Source: Heliocidaris tuberculata
Taxonomy: Eukaryota > Echinodermata > Echinoidea > Camarodonta > Echinometridae
Direction of reading: 5' to 3'
Length of the DNA: 64,000 nucleotides
Assembly (NCBI GenBank): GCA_025618425.1
Contig: CM046836.1
Span: 21,359,994 to 21,423,993 of the forward strand
Shown here: positions 24,476-35,991 of the stretch, in pieces
How the letters are laid out: every line of letters begins with the position of its first letter
How positions within the stretch are numbered: the stretch's first letter is position 1
The notes under the pieces: model-generated
Seen by the model: only the letters and a program-made list of their open reading frames with translations
What the model was told of the DNA's origin: nothing
The model's database searches: none
Translations under genes and position numbers: made by a program

Positions 24476-25053
24476 ACATGTAAATATATTTAAATACATT
24501 TTTTCTCTCAAGGTGATAGATATTGGTATGAAGTCAAATCTCTGTGTTGTTTTTTAAGTTCTCATTGCAGTTCTTTGAATTTGCTGCTTGCAGAGGACTT
24601 CTTTTACCTATGGATATATGTTTCTATCGATTACCTCCTCAAAGAAACTAGCTTGGCACTCTCAGATTCGTTGCTTTGGGAGTGATGTAATTATTGACTT
24701 TTGAACAAATCTTTATTAACTTTCCTTTCTCTTCACCAATTTCCAAGGGTAGTTTTAAAGAGGACCGTGAGACAATGCTAAAGTCATTCAACGAGTTCAA
24801 TTGATATCTATTCATGTATTCATTTCATGCGTGATGTACTCGGCATTATTTCTTTCTTTCTTGCACCGAGGGGAATCTACATCCCATGAGCAGGTGAGAT
24901 TTTTTGTTATGGGTTCTGATTGTTGTACAGATGATCCTGCATTGAAGGGGTCATAAAGGATCCCCTCCCCCCACAACAATTTTACCGCCAATTCTAAACT
25001 GACACATTTTTCTTTCCCGCCTTTCCAGGCAAAATCATTTTCTGACACCTGGG

Positions 25054-25374
25054 GGGTGTTTCATAAAGCTGTTCGTAAAGTTATGCATGACTTTACGAAT
25101 GACTTAAATATGACAAGCCAAATGGGACGCTCAGTCATTTTTAACTGCATCAACTAAAGTTGAACAGTGCAGATTTAGATTAACATTCTTATCATAACCA
25201 CCATTTTTAATGCAAAGTATTTTTTTTGCCATAATTTAATTGAGGTTATTGGAAATACAGTCACACTTTGTTGAAGCATCAGGAAAAACTTTGGGCATCC
25301 AATCTGGCACTTCATATTCAAGTCGTTCGTAAAGTCATGCGTAACTTTACGCACAGCTTTATGACACACTCCAC
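25054..25374. mobile_element. Foldback MITE, 0.32 kb
   Basis: The ends ggtgtttcataaagctgttc and gcacagctttatgacacactcc are inverted repeats, and internal phrases such as cgtaaagtcatgcgtaactt are mirrored. No coding region is seen. Confidence 0.65.
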
Positions 25375-25399
25375 AGGTTTATGAAAATTAGTTATTTGA

Positions 25400-27780
25400 T
25401 TAGAGTGACAAGACTAGTATGACGTGGGTGGATATTATCTTCTGTCCATAACTGCACACAGCACTCATAAATACCAAAAACAACATAAAAGTTTTTTAAA
25501 ATGTAAAACTGTTTGCACACAAGAGATGAAATTCACTGATATGCCATGAGATGTCGTGCACATGCATTGACCGGAGAAATGCTACTTTTCAAAATTACAT
25601 TAAAAATATTTCAGTAAGCTCTTACTGGGCAAGACTATACAAAGCTGCAGTATATTGCTGCAGTTTCTTCAGAGAGAGAGAGAGAAAAGCATGCATATCT
25701 CTTTAAAGATTAGTGAAAGTTTGAGCAAATTTGATAAAAAATATGAAATTTACAAATTTTTGAAGTTATAATCACTCAAACACAAATATATGGTTGTTTT
25801 TTTTAGTACAGGACAAATGGGAGAGGACCTTGCAAAGATTTTTCTGTTTTCAACAAAATGTTTGGATGTGAAGAAGACGAATTCTTAACTTACATATTTC
25901 TTGTATTGAAATATTATATGTATATATGCATATTCCAAAGTATATCCCCCAACTATATATTAATACCAGTAAAGAGTTAGAATATCGTGTAGCAAAAAAG
26001 AAGGGTAAACTCGATCTATTCACATTTTCGTAAATGGAGGTTTGATTTGTAATTGTTGTGCCTGCCTGCCTATACATCTATATTGAGTAACAATGTAGGT
26101 ATGCTGCTCCTTTTTCAAACCCGCTTATGGCGGATAAATGCTCTGTCATTGACATTCTGGTCATTATCTTTCAAACTATGTAAAAGTGGAAAATTTGAAT
26201 AATTGGTGCCAATTTGAGGAGGGAAAGCTGATTCATTTTGACCTTAAGAAAAAATTCAAACTGCTGTAGGTAAATTCTTTGCATGGTCCAAAGTCGAATA
26301 CCACAGTCACACCGCCAAACCGACCCCACACCGACTCCAAACCGAACGATTCTTGGCCATTGGTGGCAATGCAATTTTTTGTTCAGTCGGTTGTGTTTTT
26401 ATTACTGTGGTTTGATATTGATCATACCAGCCACTAGTGTCATTATACTCCAATGAATGTTTGACAATGATTTTGCACCCATGTAGCTGTGCTATTGTTG
26501 AAGATATGGGAAAACCCAGCAAGTCCCCAGGGTTGTTTGATGGATCAGGGCACAATGATGAATGATGTTTACAAGCTCACTAGACAATGATTCTTATGCA
26601 CATGTCATGTCCCCAAAATGTTTTTTGTTTTCAATAAAATTTACTCTGAGTGGAGCTCCTAATTCAATGTACAGTGTGAAGGAAAAAAAAGAAACAAAAA
26701 GTAAACCTGGATTCAACCTCAAATATCCGAAGAACTTAAGAAAAACTTCATAAATCTGATATCCTGGTATGATAGGTAGTGTCATAATATGATTACAGAG
26801 GGCAATGTACCAGCCATTTTCCTAAAGTATCAAAACCATGCTTGCCCAAGTTGTAGGCTGGATGATTTTTCAAATTGTTCTCAATATTCAGTCTGCTGGG
26901 GTAGGGTAGGGGTAAATGTACCCCTGCTTCAGAATTTTCTCTTTCAGTTTTAGGGACTTGGTTTGCTGTACTCATGTGCATGGTTGACAGTCAGTGGAAA
27001 ATATGGGGCCTAATAACAATAAATATCAATACATAATGCTACGTACAATACAATTTTCAACACTACTCATCACTGGAAGAAAAAAAAATCTCCTTTGAAA
27101 TAGAGTATTAAAAATGTACGTACAATGTAGAATAAATGCACATCATTTCAAAATATTTCAGTATTTACAACTCATCTTATGAGTAAAAACGTCTCCTTTG
27201 AAACAGTATTTACAGGACATAACAAACAAAATATTTCCAATATTAACAGCATATCTCAGAGGAAATCTCGAAAGAGAGCATTTACAGTACTGTACAAGTG
27301 TACATATATACTCAACAAAAAGGTACACACAAGAACTGGACTACACACATGTACACCCTGGATTGCATTTTTAAACACAAAGTGCAACCTTTTTTCTCAT
27401 ACTGACTGCAATTAAAACCATAATTCCATTGTGATAACATAATCAATATTTACAAATAACCAATTAAAATGTGGATATGAAAATTCTACATATTTTGCTT
27501 TCTAAATAAGCAAATTTCAACAAATATTTCTCAAGTTATATAAAAAATGCCTGATATGATTCTCTTCAGTAGGTCTAAAGATAGGAGAAAAGTTTCGACC
27601 ACTCATCTCAATTTGTAATATTTTTCAGGATATATTCCACATGCAGGGAAGTAGATATTACTTGATTCCCTGGACATGCTGGAAGTATTTGGTACATTAC
27701 TGAAAATACATGAATTATTACTTTGAAAAATAAAATTATCCAGAACAACATTTCCACTTTTTGTTCCTATTTAACCCTGT
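25400..27780. other. Intergenic DNA downstream of Ig gene C
   Basis: The part to about 25710 is unit-segment DNA shared with 17400-17690. The remainder is AT-rich and shows no exon, RNA gene or terminal repeat that I can support. Confidence 0.45.
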
Positions 27781-27784
27781 ATTC

Positions 27785-28816
27785 CTATTCACCCCGTTTT
27801 ACGGTACCTCCATATTTCATTGCGATTTGATGATCCTTTTTCATAGGTATTTTAGGGTCATGAAAATGACTATCACCCTTAGTTCTGGTTCTTGTTCTCA
27901 GTTTATAGTTGATGATTACACTCAATATGAACACAATGACCTCAACAGGGAGAAAAATTGAATGAATAACGATTGATTCGCAGTAGTTTTCTTTGATGAG
28001 AGAGCTAGATATTGTGGTTGATAAGTGATGAGATTGAGACAGTATTTCTTTGTTATCTGTGACTTCCAAAGTAGGAGCTCTCGTTGAAATTGTTGTTTTG
28101 TCAGAACACAGATCTTTGCTAATAGTGTCATTAGCTAAATAAGCAGTTTCATTACATCTGCACCTTCCTTTATCTTCACCCAAAGTTGAAGAACAACAAT
28201 ATGCTGGCTCTGCTTTTCTGATCAGTATGGTTTGTTTTAAAGTTGTGTCAGTTTCAGTAGGGTCAGTTACAGGAGGCATTTTTTCACCATCCTGATAGCA
28301 TTCAATCTTTCCAGATAGACTCCCAACTGAAGCTGCACATTCTATTGCTATCCAATTTCCACCTTTATCTTCACTTTTAATGAGTGATGCCTTACCAGGA
28401 GGATAATCTATGCCCAACCAGATCCTATGTGTATTATCAACTAGTAGTTGCTGATCCTTATATACAGACAAAATGTATGTCCCTTCATCATTTCTCATTA
28501 GATTGCTTATTGTAAGGTCTAGAGAGCAATCATCACTGTTTCTTCTATTATGGACATTGAATCTTCTTGCCTGATCTTGAGGCAATGAAAGCAATGACCC
28601 ATGTGAAGATCGATAGAATGGGAGTCTGTGAGAATATTGCAATGTGACTTCTGTACTATCACATGGATACGGGAAATTCAACGTGCCCTCCTGCCCTTCG
28701 ATTAAAGATATTTTCTCCGACTGACATCCATTCAAAATGAAAAGAAAGAGAAAAAGTGTTTTAAGATCAGTATTTTTGTGCAAAAATTGATGCATGTTTA
28801 GAATTGAAACCTGCAA
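27785..28816 (-). CDS. Intronless two-Ig-domain membrane receptor, paralogue C
   Basis: A 343-residue member of the same family and the most diverged of the three. It has a signal peptide (about 1-32), a V-like domain with Cys52 and Cys97 and DEGTY without the canonical following Cys, the linker DYPPG, and a second Ig-like domain (Cys160, 174, 207, 208, 219, 221). The first Cys of that domain in A and B (KASC) is Leu here (KASL). The membrane helix at about 279-303 contains Glu292 (LPVEVIVF), as in B. The basic tail of about 38 residues is the longest and is unrelated to the other tails. The conserved ectodomain with changing tails suggests one recognition scaffold with varied signalling. Its role is inferred only from the domains. 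Confidence 0.85.
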   Translation of the reverse strand: MQVSILNMHQFLHKNTDLKTLFLFLFILNGCQSEKISLIEGQEGTLNFPYPCDSTEVTLQYSHRLPFYRSSHGSLLSLPQDQARRFNVHNRRNSDDCSLDLTISNLMRNDEGTYILSVYKDQQLLVDNTHRIWLGIDYPPGKASLIKSEDKGGNWIAIECAASVGSLSGKIECYQDGEKMPPVTDPTETDTTLKQTILIRKAEPAYCCSSTLGEDKGRCRCNETAYLANDTISKDLCSDKTTISTRAPTLEVTDNKEILSQSHHLSTTISSSLIKENYCESIVIHSIFLPVEVIVFILSVIINYKLRTRTRTKGDSHFHDPKIPMKKDHQIAMKYGGTVKRGE

Positions 28817-28859
28817 ATTTTGATACCAATTTCATTGATTATCTATATAGAAACTTGTA

Positions 28860-31190
28860 AGACGGTAGCAAAGTTAAAAGGCTCAGAGAAAGTGTGAATG
28901 TGGAGAGTATTTTTTTTTATTGAAAATGATACTTTTAGGGCAAATTATTTAAACAAAGTGTGATAAACATACATTTAATGCAAGATAAAGTACAGTCAAT
29001 CTCCAAACTTAAGTAACACTTTTTAACAGTTATTAAGTGAGACTTAAAGTGAATGTGTAATACAACAAATAAGCAATACCAGAAAATCTTGGCTTACTAT
29101 TTAAATTGGCTGAGTAATGAACAAAGAAAATAATGAAATTGAACAAGTTCTCAAGACTGTGTGTCAACCAAAAGAACAAGGTGTTTCAGTGAACGTGACT
29201 TCAAGCACGTTTTTGTTAGTTCTTTCCATATGGCTGTTCCAGAGCACCCCTCTATTCATGACAGACAATTTAGAATTTCCTTGAGCCAATATCTCTGGAA
29301 ATGAAATATCATTGCCAGAACTCAAGATAAGCTGTTCCACCATGTAGTTTTTCCACCATGAAGCTCCTTGATCAGTGAATTGCGATGAATGGTACAGTCA
29401 TCTGAATCATCTCCAATATACATGTAGTCACCAGATACTTCAGTGATATCAGATCTATCACAGTTGTATTTATGTCATATTCCAACTTCTGCACTATGTC
29501 TTGAATTGAAGATGATGAGGATGTAATTTAATTCTCCTGTTTGTGGGAGAGCAAAAAGGTGTCATTAAAATTTATTTATCAATTTTTTAAAATAAAACTT
29601 CGCTGACATAACTTCTCAAGCATCTCAGTAATGTTGAACCAATGGCTGTATATATGCCTTTTCAACCACACATGTTTCTAGGGGAAATCCAGCCTGGTAG
29701 TATGTTGATTTGAATAAAAGCAGAAAAGTTTGAAAAAAAATCTGGTAAAAAATATGAACTTCAGAACTCTGTGATCTCCTCTGAGAGTTATATCCAATTG
29801 TTTTTTTATGCACACTTATGAAAATTATACATCTCCTTGATGATTGTTAATGAAGGCATACTGTACATGTATGTCCTTCTCTAGAGGAGGACATATTAGA
29901 ATATGTTTTCAATGATATGTCTTCTTTAATGAGGAAATATTCTTCCTGGAAAAAAAACATGAAAATTTATATTATGTCTAGAGCAAAAATGGGGAGCAGC
30001 TTGTGCCAGCTTCAAAAATAAATGAAAAGACTATAGATCCAGAGTGGCATAAGCCTTAATTGTCTTTAATCGACTTTTCTAAAACATTAACTTTACTATT
30101 TCTCTTTTTTTTTTTTTTTTTTGCTGCTTTTATTCCAATCAATTTGTAGTCAGGGTGAACGTCACATTAAAGTATGCAGGAAGTGGGAAGCTTGCCATTG
30201 TCAAGATTTCAGAAATACTTGCATACAAAACAAAGAGCATTGCCAGGGCTACAGCCCACAAGATCAGGGCCCACGAGACCGACAGCCCACTAGACCAACA
30301 ATGTCAGTCTCATAGCCCTTCTGACAACATTTTGGAGTGTTCACTATAGGCTAAAAGCTAACTAGACTGATTGCCCACTAGACCAACAGCCCATGAGACA
30401 GATAATGTTGGCCTCAGGGCCTGCGCACCACTTTTCAGAAGGTTCACTGAACCGACGACCCATGTGACCAACATTTTTATATCTTCCCTTATCGTCGTGT
30501 TGCTGGCAGAAGGGTATTAGCAAGCGTGCATACCATAAAGCAAATTTCTGGTGTTTTGATTGCTCTATACATGTTATAACATTTTTAAATATGACAGGGT
30601 TTTATCTCTTTATCAACAAATAAAAGGAGGAAATGGATGGTAACTACCTTAAAATTTTTTTTTTCCTTTTTGTATCAAATTTTTGAAATTACGGGTATTT
30701 TAATGATAACAACCTTCTGTTTAATGCAATAGTGGGCGTCTGCGTTTAGCAGAACAGCGCAATGCGCTTACGCCCTTCTGAGAGCTATGTCTTTCATTGT
30801 TTTGTCGGTCCCGTGGGCTGTTGTTCTAGTGAACTTTCATAAATGCCGGTCTCATGGGCTGTTGGTCTACTGGGATGCCATTGCCATATATTCAATGAAG
30901 TTTTTAATTTTCTCTTTTTTTCTTACAATTTTTTGTCACTCAAATCTTCAGACAAAAATATTTTGTCATTTAAACTGAAATTTATTATATTGTACATGTA
31001 TTATAAAAGTACTTTGTTCTTAAAAACCTACTCTTTAAAAAAAATAGATTCTTATAATGAAATGTTACTTATTTTGAATAAGAAACACCAGAAAAATTGT
31101 AGAGTACCTTAATAATAAAAAAGTAGGCTGTTAAAAGGGGTTTGTTTTGTAGGCAATACGACTATTCTTTAAGTAATTTCCGAATTTTCT
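28860..31190. other. Intergenic DNA, possibly TEPSIN intron
   Basis: No upstream TEPSIN exon could be identified here. At about 30240-30480 short phrases of the type agcccactagaccaacag recur loosely, like a decayed minisatellite. The ORFs over it are not gene-like. The segment at 29370 has faint similarity to DNA upstream of Ig gene B. Confidence 0.4.
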
Positions 31191-31193
31191 ATA

Positions 31194-31855
31194 TGTGACC
31201 AGGGATCACAAAACCACCAAAAAGTCGCCAAATATGAATTTTTATTTAAGGTCTGATTCTGAAAGAGGAGATTCTCAGCTTTAAAATGATATATAACTTA
31301 TTAGCATTGGATGTTCCTAACTCACTGTACAAAGAGAAGAATGCACAGTCCCTGATAATGTTACTTCTGAGAAATAAGGGTTTAAAGTTTGCAGTCTATT
31401 GAAGCACTCTGACTTGCAAGGTGTTGTGCTAAGGTGACAAAAGGAGGATTAGAACTCAATGAAAATTTCTATGAAGGGATTATCAGATTGTCCTAAAACT
31501 TGGCATACTAATTAGTCATATCCTGTTCATCATAGTGCACAAGTATCAATGCAAAAACTTACTCTGTATTAAAGTTATGCGAGATCAAAATGAGACAAGT
31601 ATTCAGGGTCATAAAAAAGAAAAGTAATACCACAAAATCTAGAGATGACACATATAAGTCTAATAAAAATGTCAAATATACCACTTTTAGATTTTTTGGT
31701 GCCTCCAAATTTTTAGATTACTTAGAAAAAAGTATACTCTTTCAGGAAATACCCAAAACTAAAATTTGACCATGCCAACAAAAAACACATTGATTGAGCT
31801 CTAACTGAAAATCACACAGTGCGACTTTTTGGTGGTTTTGTGGTGCCTGGTCACA
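31194..31855. mobile_element. 0.66-kb element with long TIRs and TA duplication
   Basis: The ends TGTGACCAGGGATCACAAAA and, in reverse complement, tggtttttgtg-like sequence closing in GGTCACA match for about 35 bp with few differences. TA flanks both ends. It fits a non-autonomous Tc1/mariner-type element. No ORF is present. Confidence 0.75.
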
Positions 31856-31869
31856 TATTGACAATCACT

Positions 31870-33295
31870 TTGTCTGTTTCTCATAGAGAAGTATTATTAA
31901 GGCTGACCAGGTTATGATAATGTTTTTTGAAAGCTGTTAAACCATTTAAAATAACCAGGTGGGCTGTTTAACCGTATATGACTACGAACCCATTTTTTAA
32001 ATAGAATAGAAAAGGTACTTCTCTTTTGTTAAATGTTTACAAATTTTTAAACAGTGAAATTGGCAGTTCTCAGTTCTTGCACAGTCTTAAATACCATAAT
32101 GTCAAATCAAGCTCGATTATGAAAAATATTTAAAAATTAAGGCTTTTTTTTTTTTACTGCTTACCTTTATATACTTGAATTTGAAAGTCTTTGAGAAAAA
32201 TCCCATCAGCTGCTCGAAGATTTTTAGACTTCATCTTGAGAGGACACATTTCCAATTTGTTGCTCCACTATGTTTCTCATTTGAAAGAAAGGTGAAAAAG
32301 AGGAAAAGCTGATCCGATTCCCTTTCAACAAAAAAATTAGGAACCAAGGTATTGTACTGACTTCTAATGATTAAGATCAGGTTGTATCTTTTTACACCCC
32401 CATTTGCACAGCACATTGTGCAAAAACAGAGTACGTAAGTTTATTGTTGGGACTGTAAAGATCTTGATCATTATTGGTGCTTTCCCAGACTCATGCAAGA
32501 CCAACGGGGAGATATCTTATTTGTTTATGTATCCATGGTTTCAAATACAAGTATGAATGTATGTTTGCAATACATACTGTTATTATATGCCCAACCTACA
32601 GATCATGCGTTACCATGGATGCAGGGGTTAGGGGTTATCAGGCACCATATTTCAGAGAAGAACAAGGAGAAAAAAAAAAGTCCCATTTTATTTTGAATCA
32701 GTGATGCACTGTTGATATTGATACATTGTTGTTGGATGTGTGCCATATCAGCTATTACAGTTACCTCCTGCAGAGATGAGCTAAATACAAGATTGAAGAT
32801 AAATTTCAAAACATGCAGTATGCATACAAGAAAAAGAAGAAAGAAATGATCTGGGGGTCCATGTACTACTGCATGTAGGTACATTGTTATGCCCTAAACA
32901 TGCTCTTGTTATTTTCATGTTTTCTTCTTCTTATTTTCATGTTTATATCATTATTTTTTATTTTATATTAACAAAACAAAACAGAACTTTAATTAATTCT
33001 GAGTATGTATCACAGGATGATTCTAAATATCTATCCATAATTACTCTTCATAACCCCATATAAAGTTGTGTATTTGAAATTGCATTTCTCACAGCTTGAG
33101 AAAACAACTTTCTGCCACAGACATTAATTTACCTCACAAAGTAGGTTGCTTAACAATAACATGTTTTCTTCAAGTGCTATGTTTATTGATTAAAATGATC
33201 TATATCCCTCAATCTATTATTGTGATTGTGCAGATATATCTAACTTTCAGGGTGCTAAAACCTTCCATATATTTTATTTCATCTTCCTTTTTCAG
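31870..33295. other. Probable TEPSIN intron
   Basis: I see no feature I can support other than a clear polypyrimidine-AG acceptor at its right end (ctttttcag at 33287-33295). Confidence 0.45.
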
Positions 33296-33371
33296 GAGCT
33301 CATTACTTAACTGTGAAAAGATGATAGAACTCCTCACCTCTCATCTCTCATCAACAAACAGCTACCAGTTA
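33296..33371 (+). CDS. TEPSIN: TEPSIN exon, start of the second helical domain
   Basis: This is the first recognisable exon of TEPSIN, the accessory protein of the AP-4 coat that sorts cargo from the trans-Golgi network. It is bounded by ctttttcag and GTAAGT. It enters in the third codon position, leaves at a codon end, and encodes SLLNCEKMIELLTSHL followed by NSYQL. This matches the start of the VHS/ENTH-like second helical domain of vertebrate tepsin (LLNCE then LLTCHL). The N-terminal ENTH-domain exons must lie to the left but were not found between 28.9 and 33.3 kb. Either the introns are long and the Ig array is nested inside one, or this copy is incomplete. Confidence 0.85.
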
Positions 33372-34139
33372 GTAAGTTATTCATGCTAATAATGTTGTTT
33401 GAAGGGCAGGAGCATGGTTTTAGAAATTGTTGAAATGGAGCTTGGAATGTGGAAAAAAGGGTTGCTCACAAGTTTGCAAAAAGAATAGCTTAATTTTCCA
33501 AGAAGTGAAAACCTCTCATTCCTACACTTGGAGACCAGAAAAAAAGTAAACCACTGAATTTTAAGATTTTCCAACAACACCTAAAATTTTGAGTAGGAAT
33601 GTGGGGAGGAGGGGGCACCCCATACCCATCACCCTCTAATGATGATCTTCTATTGCAGGAAAATTGAAGCAAAAGTTTTAACTTATACTTTTTGGAATAC
33701 ATGAATGTAAAAAAAAAAATATATATCATAGAATTACTAATCATGGTATGTAACAGATTAGTTTAATGTAATAGCCAATTACACCTGGAGAATGCAGATG
33801 AGGCTTAATACTAACACAACTACATGTACATCATAGAACATGATACTGAAACTTGTGACATATTTTTTTATCTCCCTTGAAACATCAGGAAATTCCATTT
33901 GATACCTTTAGTGCTATCAATTTTGTTAGAAATTAATTTGTACATTTACCTCTCACTGCACCCTTGCCCCCTTTTTTGCCCCATTTTAATGTATCAAACA
34001 GCCTTGCCATATTGACATGTGCTTAATTTTAATATTGCTTTTTGCTTGCCTTGACCCTAAATACTAGAGCAATGCACATTTTACTTTTTATTAATTTGGA
34101 CTTTATAACATATCAGTGTTGTGTATTTTGACTCTCCAG

Positions 34140-34274
34140 CGTTGTTTGTTCGGTATCGAGGGCATCTTGAAAGAGGATCTCATCTCATCTGATGTAGCTC
34201 TTGGTCTTCTCAGTTCTCACCTCACATCCATGCAGGATAGCCAAGATAAAGCTGTCAGGGCAAAGGCTCTCAAG
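34140..34274 (+). CDS. TEPSIN: TEPSIN exon, middle of the second helical domain
   Basis: This 45-codon exon lies between ctctccag and GTATGA and is phase 0 at both ends, in agreement with its neighbours. It encodes RCLFGIEGILKEDLISSDVA and ends DKAVRAKALK. The end joins ILRQLERLE of the next exon, just as vertebrate tepsin has KATKILRHFE at this point. The helical repeat character fits the VHS-like fold. The gene is recognised from this join and from the two adaptor-binding motifs further down. Confidence 0.87.
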
Positions 34275-35227
34275 GTATGAATATTCATATCATTGAATTT
34301 TCATGGTTATGATCATGAACATGATTATTCATGATAGTGGGTGTGCTGTAGGGTGGGTTTGTGCATGGACAGTGTGAGGTAGGGTGGGTGTGACTTAGGG
34401 TGGGTGTGTAGGTGTGAGGCTGCGAGGGTGTGTGTGTGGGGGGGGGGTATCAATCAGATATCATAATTTACATGTATATCTGCATGGGTCTGCCCTGTAA
34501 TGTCACCATCTGAATGCTGTGACCTGAGACCAACCCTGGGCTGGGTTGTTGTATAAAGTAGACCGAAGAGCTGACTACTATAAGTTTGTTAGAATATTCA
34601 TTTTTATTAATACCTGAAAACATCAGTATTCTTTGTAAGGTGGTATGTGTGGTTCTCATCCCACTTTCTAGTTACAAGGGGATTCCAACTCAAGTCAAAT
34701 CTGTTCAAATTGGTTATATTTCAAAATCATTAAAAATCGCATGATACAAATTTTGCAAAAAAAAAAAAAATCTAATGTACAGTATTCAAGTTGATAAGAA
34801 AAAGGAATTAACAGACAGCAAAGCTTGTGAATGATGTAGCTCCCTTTGTTGCCTCCCTGATTTCAGACTTTCCATTCACCTATATATGCAAAAAATATAT
34901 AGAACAAATTCCTCGTTGTTTTAAGACAGAGGAATCATTAAGCCCTCTCACAACTGAGGTACAAGATAGAAGAACAGATGTCTGGAATTAGAGAGACGTA
35001 TCATATGAGAAGATATAAATATTGAATCTGATTCAGATTAAAATGCCTAGACAAATTGTTTGGTTAAAAATATTTTTGAAAGTGCTAGTTGTTGATGAAT
35101 TAATGGTATTGCATATTGCTCTTATAATATTGAAATAGTTTTTATTCTCGAATGTTGCTTTTGGAAGTTTAAATGTTGAAAAAAGACAATTTTGGATTGA
35201 TTTCAGTCTGATTTTTTTTTCCTTCAG
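34275..35227. other. TEPSIN intron
   Basis: A GT-rich stretch (gggtgggtgtg phrases, 34340-34450) ends in a G run; the rest is plain AT-rich intron. Its acceptor is tttttttttccttcag at 35212-35227. Confidence 0.7.
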
Positions 35228-35991
35228 ATTTTACGTCAGTTGGAGAGGCTTGAAGCTGACACCAGTCTTGATCAGCCCCTGATGCCAGAAAGTCAGCTCA
35301 TCTCCCAATCAGTATTAGAAGATGCTGAGGCTGAAATACTAGGATCCTCTGCTAACACAACTCCAGTGAAAACTGCTCTTCCAAGCGATCTAGGTCCTAC
35401 CTCAGATGGGGCACCACAAGCATCTCGAGGATCTCTGTTCAGTGGAATGACTGTAGCCACTAGATCAACAGCGCCTCCTGGAGAAAAGACATCGACAGGA
35501 ATTTCTTCATTATCTGAAAATAGAAACAAGGTAGTGGATGAAGGACATCCAGTTACAGATCTGCTAATGGACACCCAGTTAATACCAAGCTCCAATTTGT
35601 CAGAGACAACATTTCTCCATTCTGATGCTCCACCATGTTCTGCCACAAATCGGAAAACACAAGTGGAGAGTACAAGGGGAATTTATCTAACATCTGTTCA
35701 TAATGCAAGTTATGAGAACCATGAAGCAATACCTGTGCATCAGAAATCTGTTGATTCAGAGGCGACGCACCAGCTTAGTGTGGATCCCATAATGTCCAGG
35801 GAGGCAGGGTTCGCTGACCTCTGGAAAACGGTGTCCCCCAAAAAGGAGGCTTCTGACCCAAAGTCTTCAAGCCAAGTTCTTTCAGAGCTCAGTACAGCAT
35901 CAGCAAAGGTCAACATGCCTTTGCAACAGCATCCTAGAATGACCTCACAGCTGCCAGTCATGACAGCTCAGCATATCTCTCAGATGTATCC
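35228..35991 (+). CDS. TEPSIN: TEPSIN large 3' exon, up to the transposon insertion
   Basis: This exon finishes the second helical domain (ILRQLERLEAD) and then encodes a long Ser/Thr/Pro-rich disordered linker, as expected for the tepsin C-terminal half. The motif LFSGMTV at 35435-35455 fits LFxG[M/L]x[L/V], which in tepsin binds the appendage of AP-4 beta. The frame runs to the codons for Gln-Met-Tyr-Pro, where a hAT-like element interrupts it. Read through as DNA, the frame continues for about 30 element-encoded codons (to 36085) and stops. Codon 35240 is only an internal TTG; the true exon start is the acceptor at 35227/35228. Confidence 0.87.

Noticed and set aside
30121..30349. Overlapping 64-codon ORFs as TEPSIN exons
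   Set aside because: No match to the ENTH domain, no convincing donor, and the DNA consists of loosely repeated agcccactagaccaacag phrases.
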